Source of the DNA: Pelobates cultripes
Taxonomy: Eukaryota > Chordata > Amphibia > Anura > Pelobatidae
Direction of reading: 5' to 3'
DNA: 64,000 bases
Assembly: GCA_933207985.1 (NCBI GenBank)
Contig: OW240917.1
Coordinates: forward strand, 240,070,906 to 240,134,905
Below are positions 1-10,700 of this stretch, piece by piece (position 1 is the first letter of the stretch; each line of letters opens with the position of its first letter). A program made the position numbers and the translations under genes. Below the pieces are notes generated by a model. That model saw only the letters and a program-made list of their open reading frames with translations. It had not been told where the DNA came from and made no database searches.

Positions 1-5
1 TCTGT

Positions 6-497
6 TTGATTTCTTGCAAGAGGGCCTCCGACGTAAGGGCCCTGGATTGGGACGCCGTTGCATTCACCCCAGAAGGCGTTACTTTTGACATATCCAGGAG
101 GACTAAGTCTGCATCCAAGTCATTTACATACCCTAGGTTTTCGGGTTGTCCGGCGCTCTGCCCAGTGGATTGCATCAAAGCTTACCTGGATGTTACACGT
201 TCCCTTCGCTCAGCAGATCTGCATGATCTGATCATATCCTTTAAATCACCTCACCGGCCAGTTTCGACTCCTACTCTGGCACGTTGGGTGCGTTGGCTGT
301 TATCCTCTGCGGGTGTAGACACCTCTGTCTTTACGCCTCATTCTGTGCGAGGCGCGATGGTCTCGAAAGCATCTTCAGTCGGATGTCGTCTGGAGGACAT
401 TATGCGAGCGGCGGATTGGTCTCGAGAATCGACCTTTCGAGACTTCTACTTCAGACCAATTGAACACATCGCATCTCGAGTGGTAGCACAGCTTTGA
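6..497 (+). CDS. Tyrosine recombinase, C-terminal part (DIRS-like), partial
   Basis: This frame encodes the catalytic part of a tyrosine recombinase that would integrate a circular DNA copy of the retrotransposon. In the 163 visible residues the conserved set is present: Arg6 in KRASD, the HxxR box at His112-Arg115 (HSVRG), Trp138, and the nucleophile candidate Tyr148 in DFYFRP. The frame is open at the left edge, so the true start and the first half of the domain are missing; the first codon here is not a real start. No stop or frameshift is seen. It ends at 497, six bases before the palindrome that carries the element's repeats. DIRS-like is the best fit; a Crypton recombinase is a weaker alternative. 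Confidence 0.75.
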   Translation: MISCKRASDVRALDWDAVAFTPEGVTFDISRRTKSASKSFTYPRFSGCPALCPVDCIKAYLDVTRSLRSADLHDLIISFKSPHRPVSTPTLARWVRWLLSSAGVDTSVFTPHSVRGAMVSKASSVGCRLEDIMRAADWSRESTFRDFYFRPIEHIASRVVAQL

Positions 498-502
498 ACT
501 TG

Positions 503-609
503 CATAATATGAGCCTCCGTGTCTGTAATAAAATTCACAGATTTTACTAGTAACATGACGTACAAGTACAAGTCATGATTTTATTAAAGACACGGAGGCG
601 AGTATTATT
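503..609. repeat. Palindrome, probable DIRS internal complementary region
   Basis: Arms at about 504-533 and 578-609 are inverted copies of each other (core GCCTCCGTGTCT / its complement), separated by about 45 bases. The right arm in reverse complement recurs at 1101-1149. Confidence 0.7.
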
Positions 610-1100
610 CCCTCCCGCCCTCCCGGTGTGGATTTGGGATACGAGATGCTTTGTGGCTCTACAAGTATGTTTCTATTAGGTCTGTATTTTAAATCATTTT
701 TCTTGTATGGTTTTGTACGCTTTGTGCTGATTACTAATTCTTATATGTTTTATATTTCAGAATTCAGTTTTTGCCTGCGACTCCCCACGGTTATGTTCGG
801 TAAGTCTGCAGTTGTGAGTTAAGAAATTACCATATTTCTCTGTCTTTTTTAGCTTGAAGTTATCGCCTTGTTCCTGTTATCCTGTTTTGATCAAGTGGGA
901 CATCGTTCATCTTACCTGGTCTTCGGTTTCACAAGAAAGAGGGGGATTGTGGGAGACACAGGACTTATGTAGCTACTTCCTATATTCTGTGATTGGCTAC
1001 CTGTTGTGCCTATACAGTTTTTTCTTCATTTTTTGATAATATTTATATTCCTCTTTCGTTGCTGCTGAGGAAATAAAGAAAGAGTTATGCATAATACTGC

Positions 1101-1149
1101 ATAATACTCGCCTCCGTGTCTTTAATAAAATCATGACTTTACGTCATGT
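1101..1149. repeat. Probable right terminal repeat of the DIRS element
   Basis: It starts ATAATACTCGCCTCCGTGTC and matches the reverse complement of 575-609. It is preceded by a partial duplicate ATAATACTGC at 1091-1100 and is cut off by the N gap. Confidence 0.6.
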
Positions 1150-1249
1150 NNNNNNNNNNNNNNNNNNNNNNNNNNNNNNNNNNNNNNNNNNNNNNNNNNN
1201 NNNNNNNNNNNNNNNNNNNNNNNNNNNNNNNNNNNNNNNNNNNNNNNNN
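1150..1249. other. Assembly gap, 100 N
   Basis: Exactly 100 N, the usual placeholder for a gap of unknown length. The palindromic element begins on its right edge, so part of the left arm may be missing. Confidence 0.95.
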
Positions 1250-2065
1250 GAGCCCTATACCTGGCTCCTGGTGTGTAGGTGTCTGTGCCTTTAAGGGGGC
1301 AACTACCCTTCTTTAAGCAGCAACAATGGAGGGTGGATTCCAAATATAAAACAAAATTTATTAAATAAAGTAGTAAAAACTTACAAATAAAATATGAACA
1401 AAATTGTAAGAAATTATAAAATGTGGAATCTTCAATCCTCCAGTCAAAACATGTTTCACTGTACCCAGACAGCTTTTTCAATCGGTAATATAGTTGCTGC
1501 TGTTACTTGTTTAAATACTTTGTACTTCCTCCTGTGTGGTCCTTCAAACTTCCCTCCCTCCAATCCGCTGGCGTCCTTTTTCATGAACAGCTGTGTTGTG
1601 TTAGTAATGAGAATGCTCCGGTCTCGGAACAAGTCATGTGACCCGAAGCATCACGTGCCGCATCACAAATTGGGCGTGTTTTCAATGTAGGGCTCACAGT
1701 TCCATATCGTCCATTTTTAAGTTGGGCAAAATGCCCTTCCTTCAACCAAGTCCGTTCCTATTTACAAGCCAGGTGCTCAATTTGAGCGATATATAAACGA
1801 AAAAATGAAGGGAGAAAGGGGGATAGTATTATTGTATATTGCTTACAAGTTAATTCATAAAATTTACATATCAAAAAATAAAAACATCTAGTGTTTTTCA
1901 TTCAAAGTGACAGTACATGCATAAAGACAGGTGGTGAATAGGAGTATGCTCTTTTAGGAGAAATGGTGATTATTATTGAATAGGTCTCCATTGTGTCAGC
2001 AGCTTATCTTCAATGATGATATCAATATTAAAATATATATATAAAAAACATATAAATATATAGTA

Positions 2066-2157
2066 GGTTCCTAGCTGGTCTCCCATACAAGTACTAACCA
2101 GGCCTAAGCCTGGATGGCTTCTGAGATCTGACGAGATCAGGCATTTTCAGACTGGTA
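2066..2157 (-). repeat. 5S rRNA-derived segment, left arm
   Basis: Read on the minus strand this resembles vertebrate 5S rRNA, including GCCTGGTTAGTACTTG and TATGGGAGACC of the box C region and GATCTCGTCAGATCTC of the 5' half. It lacks the extreme 5' end and the 3' stem, so it is not a functional 5S gene. It may be a promoter of 5S type, as in SINE3 elements. Confidence 0.75.
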
Positions 2158-2308
2158 ATAAAAAAATAATTTAAGTTAAAAAATGGCATAACTCAAAATC
2201 ATCATTGAGACCATTAGGCTGCATGGTATTCCGGTTAAAAATCCATTGCATCTCCCTTTGGCCTAATTTTTTAATAAAATCTCCCCCTCTCCAATCGGGT
2301 GATACCCT

Positions 2309-2440
2309 CCCAGTTAGAATTCCATGCAATTCAGAGGGTATCACCCGATTGGAGAGGGGGAGATTTTATTAACCCACCCAGTTAGAATTCCATGCAATTC
2401 AGAGGGTATCACCCGATTGGAGAGGGGGAGATTTTATTAA
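2309..2440 (+). repeat. 68-bp tandem duplication at the palindrome centre
   Basis: Two copies begin CCCAGTTAGAATTCCATGC at 2309 and 2377, a spacing of 68 bases. Each ends with the inner arm sequence GAGAGGGGGAGATTTTATTAA. Confidence 0.85.
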
Positions 2441-2587
2441 AAAATTAGGCCAAAGGGAGATGCAATGGATTTTTAACCTGAATACCATGCAGCCTAATGG
2501 TCTCAATGATGATTTTGAGTTATGCCATTTTTTAACTTAAATTATTTTTTTATTAGTATGTTTCATACATTTTAAATATTTGCTCTA

Positions 2588-2686
2588 TGGCCATACCAGT
2601 CTGAAAATGCTTGATCTCGTCAGATCTCAGAAGCCATCCAGGCTTAGGCCTGGTTAGTACTTGTATGGGAGACCAGCTAGGAACCT
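2588..2686 (+). repeat. 5S rRNA-derived segment, right arm
   Basis: This is the inverted partner of the left-arm copy and slightly more complete: it starts TGGCCATACCAGTCTGAAAA, corresponding to the GGCCA-ACC start of 5S rRNA, and runs through box A/intermediate/box C-like sequence (TGGTTAGTACTTGTATGGGA). The final paired 5S stem is absent. Confidence 0.75.
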
Positions 2687-3506
2687 ACTATATATTTATA
2701 TGTTTTTTATATATATATTTTAATATTGATATCATCATTGAAGATAAGCTGCTGACACAATTGAGACCTATTCAATAATAATCAGCATTTCTCCTAAAAG
2801 AGCACACTCCTATTCACCACCTATCTTTATGCATGTACTGTCACTTTGAATGAAAAACATTAGATGTTTTTATTTTTTTTGATATGTAAATGTTATGAAT
2901 TAACTTGTAAGCAATATACAATAATACTATCCCCCTTTCTCCCTTCATTTTTTCGTTTATATATCGCTCAAATTGAGCACCTGGCTTGTAAATAGGAACG
3001 GACTTGGTTGAAGGAAGGGCATTTTGCCCAACTTAAAAATGGACGATATGGAACTGTGAGCCCTACATTGAAAACACGCCCAATTTGTGATGCGGCACGT
3101 GATGCTTCGGGTCACATGACGATTTGTTCCGAGACCGGAGCATACTCATTACTAACACAGCACAGCTGTTCATGCGAAAAGGACGCCAGCGGATTGGAGG
3201 GAGGGAAGTTTGAAGGACCACACAGGAGGAAGTACAAAGTATTTAAACAAGTAACAGCAGCAACTATATTAACGATTGAAAAAGCTGTCTGGGTACAGTG
3301 AAACATGTTTCGGCTGGAGGATTGAAGATTCCACATTTTATAATTTCTCACAATTTTGTTTATATTTTACTTGTAAGTTTTTACTACTTTATTTAATAAA
3401 TTTTGTTTTATATTTGGAATCCACCCTCCACTGTTGCTGCTTAAAGAAGGGTAGTTGCCCCCTTAAAGGCACAGACACCTACACACCAGGAGCCAGGTAT
3501 AGGGCT

Positions 3507-5330
3507 CCACATCAGGTGAGAAGCCATTTTTTCTGCACTATTTGACATTGTACATTGGGATTGACCGCACTAGGGGTTCTCCTCTTCCCCTTGTTCTCTC
3601 TCTCTCATGTATGCATAAGGATCTCCAGACGCCTAGAGGACCGATTGGGTACTGTGTCACCATAAGCACACGCAGGCCATTGAGATCTGAGCCTATCCTA
3701 TAGGGCTCTGCTACATGTGAGTGAGACCATATAGAATATTCCCTCACTGCACTTATTGAAAACGTTATCTGCACTATTTCTTGCATTTACATTTGTTTCA
3801 GATATATCGCTATGAGTCACGTTTTCCATACATATGTATGTTAACCCATATGGGTGAGTCAACAAATTTGTAAGCGCTCCATATGCACACCAGTGGTGGT
3901 TTTTATCATTAATTTCCAATACTGAGTGTACACCTAATCTTTTTTGTACTAATCTATAGGGTAGAGAGTCCCTATTTGTGTGGTAGCTGCTGTCATTTTA
4001 CTCAATTATTAACTGAAAGCGCCTTGAAAACACACAAATTCTTATAATAGTGTGTATGTATGTATATATATATATATATATAAACTGGATTATCACTATG
4101 AAAGTACACAGATGCTTTAGTTAGTTATTACATTTCACTCAATTGCAACACTGTCACTAAAAAGTAATTAAACTCACATTTACCAGAGCCTAATCACCAC
4201 TGGCTCTGAGTTTGAAAAATGCAGCTGGAGAGGGACACTTCCCACAACAGGATAACCAGACAGCATACATATTCTCAATTATCAGGTGTGTTGAGCCAGA
4301 TAGGTTCTTCTATATAAGTAGGAGACAAGCAGAGAGGACAGGACCACAATTCAACAGTATCCAAATCTTTATTATAATAAAAAAAAAGGTTAGCAACTCT
4401 TACATAAATCGTGGTGGGTATTGCCTGCAAGGTACCCACAACAGAGCATGTAAAACAAGAAGATGCCAGTGTTCAGTGGTCCCTTCTGGGTTCCAACGTA
4501 ACTCAACCACGTGGGGCTTCCTCTTAGCGACGCACTTCGTGACTAGTTTCGTCCACCTTCCTGGGCTTCATCCGAAACTAGTTTGTTTGTCACTTTGGTG
4601 AGTACTTCTGTAATTGTGTGGATTTGTGCACTATTTATACATTTTGTATTCTTAAGCACTTTACACTTTTCTTGTTTCTGTTAAAATGTCACATTGTAAA
4701 TCACCCCCAGCTTGGTTAAATTGGGGATTCCATCGAACCTGAAATGTCACAAAGTTGTAATGGGAACAGGGGAGTCAGCCCCAGGCTTGGGATCCAGACC
4801 CATCCTAGTACATTATTCGACCCTTCTTCTCTTCAACCAGGGACCATGTGGAATTACACAGCAATTTTCCAGAGTAAGGTCTTCTGTTTCTTCTCTACAT
4901 ACTGGACTGGCAGATATCATCCAATAATTTTTTTGAGGAAGTTATCATCCCATCTGACCAAACCAATTTCAGAGCAGGTATCATCACCTCTGCCAAGACA
5001 TCTTTCAAGACCATCTTTACAAAGAACCATTCTGGTTAATAGGCCAAACGTCCATACTGTGTGTATACCATGGACAGCCTACAACGTCTGAGATATGGGG
5101 CCTACACCAGGTAACATTGTATCACAACACAAATCCTGCAAACTCAACCAAGTCCACCTCCATATTCCCTGCCTTTTCCTCTTTACTCTCGTCTTCTTTA
5201 CTCTTCTCATTCAATTTGTCTTTTATGTTATGCTTAAAACTAGGGCATCTGAGACTTTCTTTTCACAAATGGAACCTCGAGGTACCTTTGCATTCATGCT
5301 TTCTATAAATAAAGATTTTCTTTGAAAATC
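3507..5330. other. Non-coding stretch
   Basis: No exon or gene is recognised. It contains a TA-rich microsatellite (about 4062-4082) and a perfect 10-bp inverted repeat ACTAGTTTCG / CGAAACTAGT at 4542-4582. That hairpin sits in a TTTCG...CTTCATC motif like those near 3305, 11120 and 52000. Open frames here lack family signatures. Confidence 0.6.
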
Positions 5331-6291
5331 CACTTCTGCAATATTTTCACGCAGTGTTTGTTTATCCTTATTTTTTTTTTTCAATCTATGCTAGAACCCC
5401 ATGTGACATGATGTGAAAACTCGTAGAGTGAATTTCTCTGATGCAAGAAAACCACATTAGCCACTAAAACCACCAGATGGGACTAAAGTAGATTATTTGC
5501 TGGTCAGAGACAGAAAAACATGTTTAAATATATACTATTCAGAGATTAAGCTCAGTGTACCAATCAGAGCCGTTCATGGTTTTTTTGCTGGCTGCTCAAG
5601 GCATATCACAACACTCCAAGCCTTTAAATCACATCACACTGAGACAGAGACTGTGTTTACAGTAAACACATCTGCTTTGCAAAGCATATATAACATCTGT
5701 TCACCGATTGCAAGCACAGTTAAGTACAGATTGTCAGTGGAGCAGCTGTGTGATATGTAGATTTAAGGGAATCTAAAGGAAAATGAATTAGGGGAGATCT
5801 ATATTAGGATTGATTGAATTACATGCAAGTTAGGGAACAAAACACATTTTTATATACGGTACTTTTTTAATGTTTCAAATTTTTTTGTTGATAATTTTCT
5901 TTGTTTACAAAAAGATGTCAGTGGACAGAGCGATTAAAGATTGACTGGACCTCGGCACAGTCGTAATCCACGGTATAGTTCATGAGTATTTTACGGTATC
6001 TTGTAAATAGGCACTCGTTGTATAAAATGAGTCAAGGCAATCATCAGAGGTCCTCAAGTCCAGTTGGGAAACACAGTAAGCTTCCCAGGCACCCATACCC
6101 CTCCCCTTTTAGGGGCTCTTGGGACCAGTCCCTTAGTCCATGGGCAGGAGGCTGGCCTTCAAGCCTCTCCAAAGGTCTGTGGCACGGCAGTTTCCATCAC
6201 AGTCATGTTGCCTGAAGTCTGTAGGTGCAGATTTCTGTTATGAAACATTGCACAAGCCGAGTTTCCTACCTTTTGCAGCCGGGGGTGTAAC
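5331..6291. other. Non-coding stretch with a possible LTR-like fragment
   Basis: Around 6110-6195 the words GGCAGGAGGCTGGC and CCTCTCCAAAGG resemble the block at 54405-54450 of the LTR-like repeat cluster. Nothing else is recognised. Confidence 0.4.
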
Positions 6292-6595
6292 TCTTCTTTG
6301 GCAGTGCCATTTTGGAGTCATTAGTCAGCTTAGATCAAGAGTTCCGGACTGCCTAATGCACATTCTGTACATATTTCTATGCACAGATGTTCATTAATTG
6401 GCTGAGAACAATCAGCGGACCATCTCAGCCAATGAATGGCTGGCGAGATCGGCATCCGATTTCTGCGGTGCAGCAGAAGATGGATGTCGCAAGCCGGCAA
6501 GAAAGGAGACAAGCAGTCCAGTAAAGTATTACAAGGAAACGCACCAGCTACCATCATCAGCTACCAGTCTAGTGATGACTGAAGTAACCCTTTAA
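6292..6595 (+). repeat. Interspersed repeat with TTAA-type end
   Basis: It shares the series TTGGCAGTG..CATT, GAGTTCCGG, TAATGCACATTCTGTAC, and an inverted pair around ATTGGCTGAGA with blocks at 12720-12960 and 14360-14600, and ends GAAGTAACCCTTTAA at 6595. This suits a short non-autonomous DNA transposon family with TTAA targets. Confidence 0.5.
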
Positions 6596-8500
6596 CCCAT
6601 ATTAAACATACACTTTTTAATCCCTACAAAGCAAAGATTTAAATCAATCCCTTAATATCGGGTCTGACCTAGCAAGTCATCTAGTGTTAAGCAGTTAAAA
6701 AAGATTAATGACAGCTATGTAATATACCTATATACTTATGTCACAGTTTCATAGGTATTTGCCCCAAATCCTATGATGGAGGTCCCGTAGACAGTGAGGC
6801 AATACAACAGATATTCAAGCTACTTATATGGCAGAACCTATGTTAACCTCGAAGCATGAATTACACGTGTTGTATTATCTCACGTGCTACCCAACCACAT
6901 GTCTTAGCCCTGGCACATTTTCTAAAGTATATAATATTACATAATGCAGTTATATACAAAGTAAAATATTACTTAGCTACATATGCAGGGTTGAGAAATA
7001 TTTTAATTTTAAATCTTACATTTTAATTGGTGCCAATTCACAAAACAACCTGAAAATTAGGCTACAATCTGTTATTCACTCTGAATCTATGACAATTCAC
7101 ACTTAAGTGAATAGCTCTGACACTGTCGCAAAGAGAAAAGTAACAAGCTCTTTACACATTGTCGGTTCTTCCAGGCTTATCTTAAATTATCGATAGCATT
7201 CTTGTTTCATACTGTCTGTCTTTGTGTCACTCAGAGGCCACTGTCCACCATCCCTTAACAAATGCACGCAGTAGAAAGAACAAGCACAACGGGATTTATG
7301 TAATGCAGTGGGCAATAAACCCTTGAGCAATATGTGCACCGCTTTTGTGGTCAGTTGGTGAAAGGGTTAAATTCAAGCTGTTGTTAAACAGTTTGATTTT
7401 GGTAGTTCAGGCTGACATTATTTGCAATATTTTAAAATCTGCAGATAGCTCACACTTTGGAATCCTCAACTGGGCTTGCTATCAGATATTAGCAGTGCTA
7501 GGCACAGTGTGGGTACGAATCGTCAGTACATATAGGGCTGTTTTTTTTGTTTTTTTTTTTAATATGTGCTTGTGCCAGTGATCATTGCAGCGGTGCCCCG
7601 CCACTTTAATTATACGAAATCTTTGTAATATAATTTGTATGTTTGCATGTTTACAGTTATCTGTTGATTATCTATGATCTAATTTAAGATTGGTATCAAT
7701 TAATAAGTTAATTGTCGTGGTATATTATTGGGGTATAGCTATTCTCCTTTTAAATTTGGGAATAGACTTGTATGGTGAGTTATTTTGGTTAAGGAGATCT
7801 GTTTTTTTAGGGCTATTGGCTATTAAGTTTTGGTTTAATATTTTAAGATAATGTAATTATTTACATTTAAACCCTAATAAACTTTACAAGGGCCTTACGG
7901 CAATCATCAATTGGTTTCTGGTGTGTTCGTATTTATTATTCAATACAGCATGCACTGCATATATATGCAAATTAATTCTAGAGCAAAACGGAACAATCAG
8001 AAAAAACATTCTTACACTCTGTGATATTTATTTCCTGAGAATAGTTTTTTTAACATTACCCCCAATGGGTTATAGCTCCCTGTCTGTGGCTCTTCATCAG
8101 CAAGAGCTTGTACGGTACACATTTACACAATGGTATAGCAATGGTATAGCTCCCATTTATCCACATGTTACTGTTTAATCATATTAAACATAGAATTATC
8201 TGGTGTATATAACGTAACAGATGTAGGTGAAATAATAGCCACACTGTCGCATATAAAACTGTTTTACAGAACACAATTTAACATTTATAATAGATTAAAC
8301 ACTCTAATAAGTCATCAAAAATTTTAGATAGATGGAACAGCTTACCATGAAAAGTGCTAGTTACCATTCTACTAGTCCGTGGCTAGTTGCCATCTCGTTT
8401 TAGGACACAAACTATCGGGGTTCTACACATCATCTCTTGCTCTCCTGCCACATCCTGTCTTTGATGGCACCACAACCACTTTACTGATTTGAAGTGGTCA
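6596..8500. other. Non-coding stretch
   Basis: AT-rich DNA without recognised exons, RNA genes or clear repeats, apart from a T-run near 7540-7560. Confidence 0.6.
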
Positions 8501-8683
8501 TGGTGTCTGGGCTCTGTATGTGTGCCATTTCACTATAAAATGCTGCTGCTGCCAGACGGGGTATCTCCACCAGCGGCATTGGGGTGTCATTAACTTGAGT
8601 TCTGGGCAGTCTGATATCAATTCTGTACATATTTCTTTACACAGTGTGCTGTAGTGGTTATGATAGTTGGAGTAACCCTTTAA
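8501..8683 (+). repeat. Partial TTAA-ended repeat, same family as 6292-6595
   Basis: It contains ATTCTGTACATATTTCT as at 6364 and ends GTTGGAGTAACCCTTTAA at 8683, the same terminus as the copy at 6595. The left end is unclear. Confidence 0.45.
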
Positions 8684-9979
8684 GCGTCAATTTTTTGGAA
8701 TTCAAAGTTAATGCAAGTTTACGATCTGAGACTGATATAGTCAAATTCAAAACATTTTTTCCATTTTGGTTATTTTGGTTTGAAATGGAAAATTAATTTT
8801 ACATTTTTTTTGCGTGCCCAACAATTCATAATGAAGTGAATAACCGTGATAGTGTTGCAGAAAATAACTAAAATAATCAAGCCTGGGGCTTTTAGATAGG
8901 TAACTGGAAACTACGCAGGACATTTGTTCTCTGACAACATGCACAAGTATGTTTAGATATATCACTGCTGTCATACAACAAGTCCGGTTTAGATTTAGCG
9001 GCTCTAAAATGGCTTGGCAGCTGTCCATCGGCCATTGGGAGTCTATAACTCTAACCCTTGTACATAATGTCAGCTGCCGTCTAGCACATGCTGGAAGTCC
9101 CATTCTGGCAACTTTACTCGATGACAGCTTGTTGGCTGCAGTCTGTGGCTTAGAATAGGCTTGGTAACACGGGAATGTCAGCAAAGTGTGACTGAAAAAA
9201 AAGGTAAACAATTTAAACAGTCATAGAACAACTCCAAGTGTACGCAGACGGCATGCGTTAATGAAATTCGAAACCAGATATGTTAAAACACATTAATTCT
9301 TTAAAGGCCAAGGAAATTTTCTTGCACTCATCACAACCAGGTTGTTAAAGTGGCACTGTTACTTGTGAAGTCTTTGAATTTTTTGACCCCAAAAGGTGTC
9401 AAGTGCACTTGAGTAGATAAAGCTAAGGGAGGAGTAGTTAAAGACAAATACTTACCTTAGGCTGTGCTTACCTTCAAGACTAATGGCTAATTAATTTTCG
9501 AATCCAAACATAGGCTAAAAGAGCTTTTTTTATAAATATTATCTGCGTATTCAGTAAAGTGAGAATTTCAGAAAATTCTAAATTAATTTCAAAGTGGATT
9601 TCATATTTAAAGCCGAATTAGCCAAAGTGGCTATTGACTGGGAGAATTTTTCCAGTTTAGCTATGTTGATCTTAAATTTGAAATTCACTTTGCATTCACT
9701 GTAGTTCTCGCTGTAGTAAATAACCCTGTATGCGTCAAAGACCTCATGCTGGCATAACATGTTCTGCCTATGTCTATACAGACTCACTATCACTGAATGA
9801 GTGAGACATTTTAGTTTGGAATTATATATTTAAAGGAAAACTGTTATTGTTTTTTTTAAAATTAATATTATTAAAAATAAAAAATGATATGCATCTGGAG
9901 AGTATGTAAACAAATAATTCTGAGATGAATGCATAGCCCTAGGTAAATAGCCATTTTAGTGCATCTAATTGTGCCATCT
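8684..9979. other. Non-coding stretch
   Basis: No gene recognised. 9545-9735 belongs to the imperfect foldback family also seen at 10545-10700 and 22093-22175 (words such as GAAATTCACTTTG and AATAACCCTGTA). Confidence 0.5.
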
Positions 9980-10410
9980 TTAAAGGGACACTGTAGTCAC
10001 TGTAACTGCTTCATCTCACTGAAGTGGTTATAGTGTCTGGAGTTCCCTTGGTGTCGTTCTTCCATTTAGTGTTAAATTGTTTTTATACTGAATGAGAGTC
10101 TCCAGTTGCCCATATCCACTGTGCTGCTTGGTATAATGAGATAGCAGTAGCCTGAGCCAAAGTGATTGGCTGAGAGTGTCAGCCAATCACTGTGTCCACT
10201 GCTGGTGTGAATTGCTTTGGTTAGAAGGAAGTGCCTGAGACCTCCACTGGGGGCAAGGCTGTGGATGTCTACGGACGCTTATTTTGTTTTAAAATGAGGG
10301 AATGTGGTTTAACACTGAATGGTGGGATGGTCCCAGAATACTCAAGGCACTGTAACTAATTCAATTCAATTAAATTAAAATGGTTATAATGGCTACAGTG
10401 TCCCTTTCAA
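9980..10410. mobile_element. TTAA-type MITE
   Basis: The left end AAAGGGACACTGTAGTCACT and the right end (reverse complement AAAGGGACACTGTAGCCATT) form terminal inverted repeats. The flanks are TTAA (9980-9983) on the left and TCAA, a decayed TTAA, on the right. The family is the one at 50949-51499. TTAA targets point to piggyBac or Kolobok relatives. There is no coding capacity. Confidence 0.75.
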
Positions 10411-10544
10411 TCTGCTTTGGTCAGAAACACAGTATATCTTTAATTACAAAATTCTCAGATGCTTTAATACATGTCATTATTTTTTTTCAACAACACTTCA
10501 AAAATGGTGACCGTTTTCCTTTTCCTTGAATTTGAAATTCACTT

Positions 10545-10700
10545 TGTTGAATAACCCTGTAACATGAGAATTGACAGGAATTCAAAATGAATTCAAAGCC
10601 AGATTCAAAATATTTGGAGAATTTTCCTAATCTGGCCTTAATTTTGAAAGTCACTTTAAATTCCTAGCAATTCTCAATTTAGTGAACATCCAACCCTGTA
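10545..10700. repeat. Imperfect foldback repeat
   Basis: The left arm around GAGAATTGACAGGAATTC (10565) pairs imperfectly with the right arm around GAATTCCTAGCAATTCTC read in complement (about 10655-10680). Related copies lie at 9545-9735 and 22093-22175. Confidence 0.5.

Larger units (their letters stand above)
1..1149 (+). mobile_element. 3' end of a DIRS-type tyrosine-recombinase retrotransposon (truncated by the window edge)
   Basis: The stretch holds a tyrosine recombinase reading frame, then a short palindrome (503-609), about 490 bases of AT-rich DNA, and at 1101-1149 another copy of one palindrome arm. DIRS elements carry an internal complementary region that repeats the outer ends of their terminal repeats, and this order fits the right end of such an element. 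Reverse transcriptase, RNase H and the left end lie outside the window. The right terminal repeat runs into the 100-N gap, so the exact element end is not seen. Ngaro is less likely because the repeats here are inverted rather than split direct. Confidence 0.7.
1250..3506. mobile_element. Giant palindrome / foldback element with about 1.1-kb arms
   Basis: The left arm (1250 to about 2309) is the reverse complement of the right arm (about 2334 to 3506) over almost its whole length. For example the first bases after the gap pair with the block ending at 3506, and the CCTTTAAGGGGGCAACTACC block near 1290 pairs with that near 3455. The arms differ by scattered substitutions, a central tandem duplication and a segment of about 40 bases present only on the right (about 2557-2596), so it is not a simple assembly mirror. 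Each arm carries a 5S rRNA-like segment. No transposase frame is visible. Mirror-image open frames inside the arms (1394-1690 and 3112-3351) are by-products. Superfamily unknown. Confidence 0.85.

Noticed and set aside
2066..2686. Functional 5S rRNA genes
   Set aside because: Both copies lack the ends needed for the closing stem and carry several changes; they are derived segments.
1394..3351. Two similar open frames at 1394-1690 (+) and 3112-3351 (-)
   Set aside because: They are mirror images in the palindrome arms; the similarity is caused by the inverted repeat and neither shows a protein family signature.
4212..4601. A 129-residue open frame on the plus strand
   Set aside because: It crosses a poly-A run and the TTTCG hairpin repeat, with no recognisable domain.
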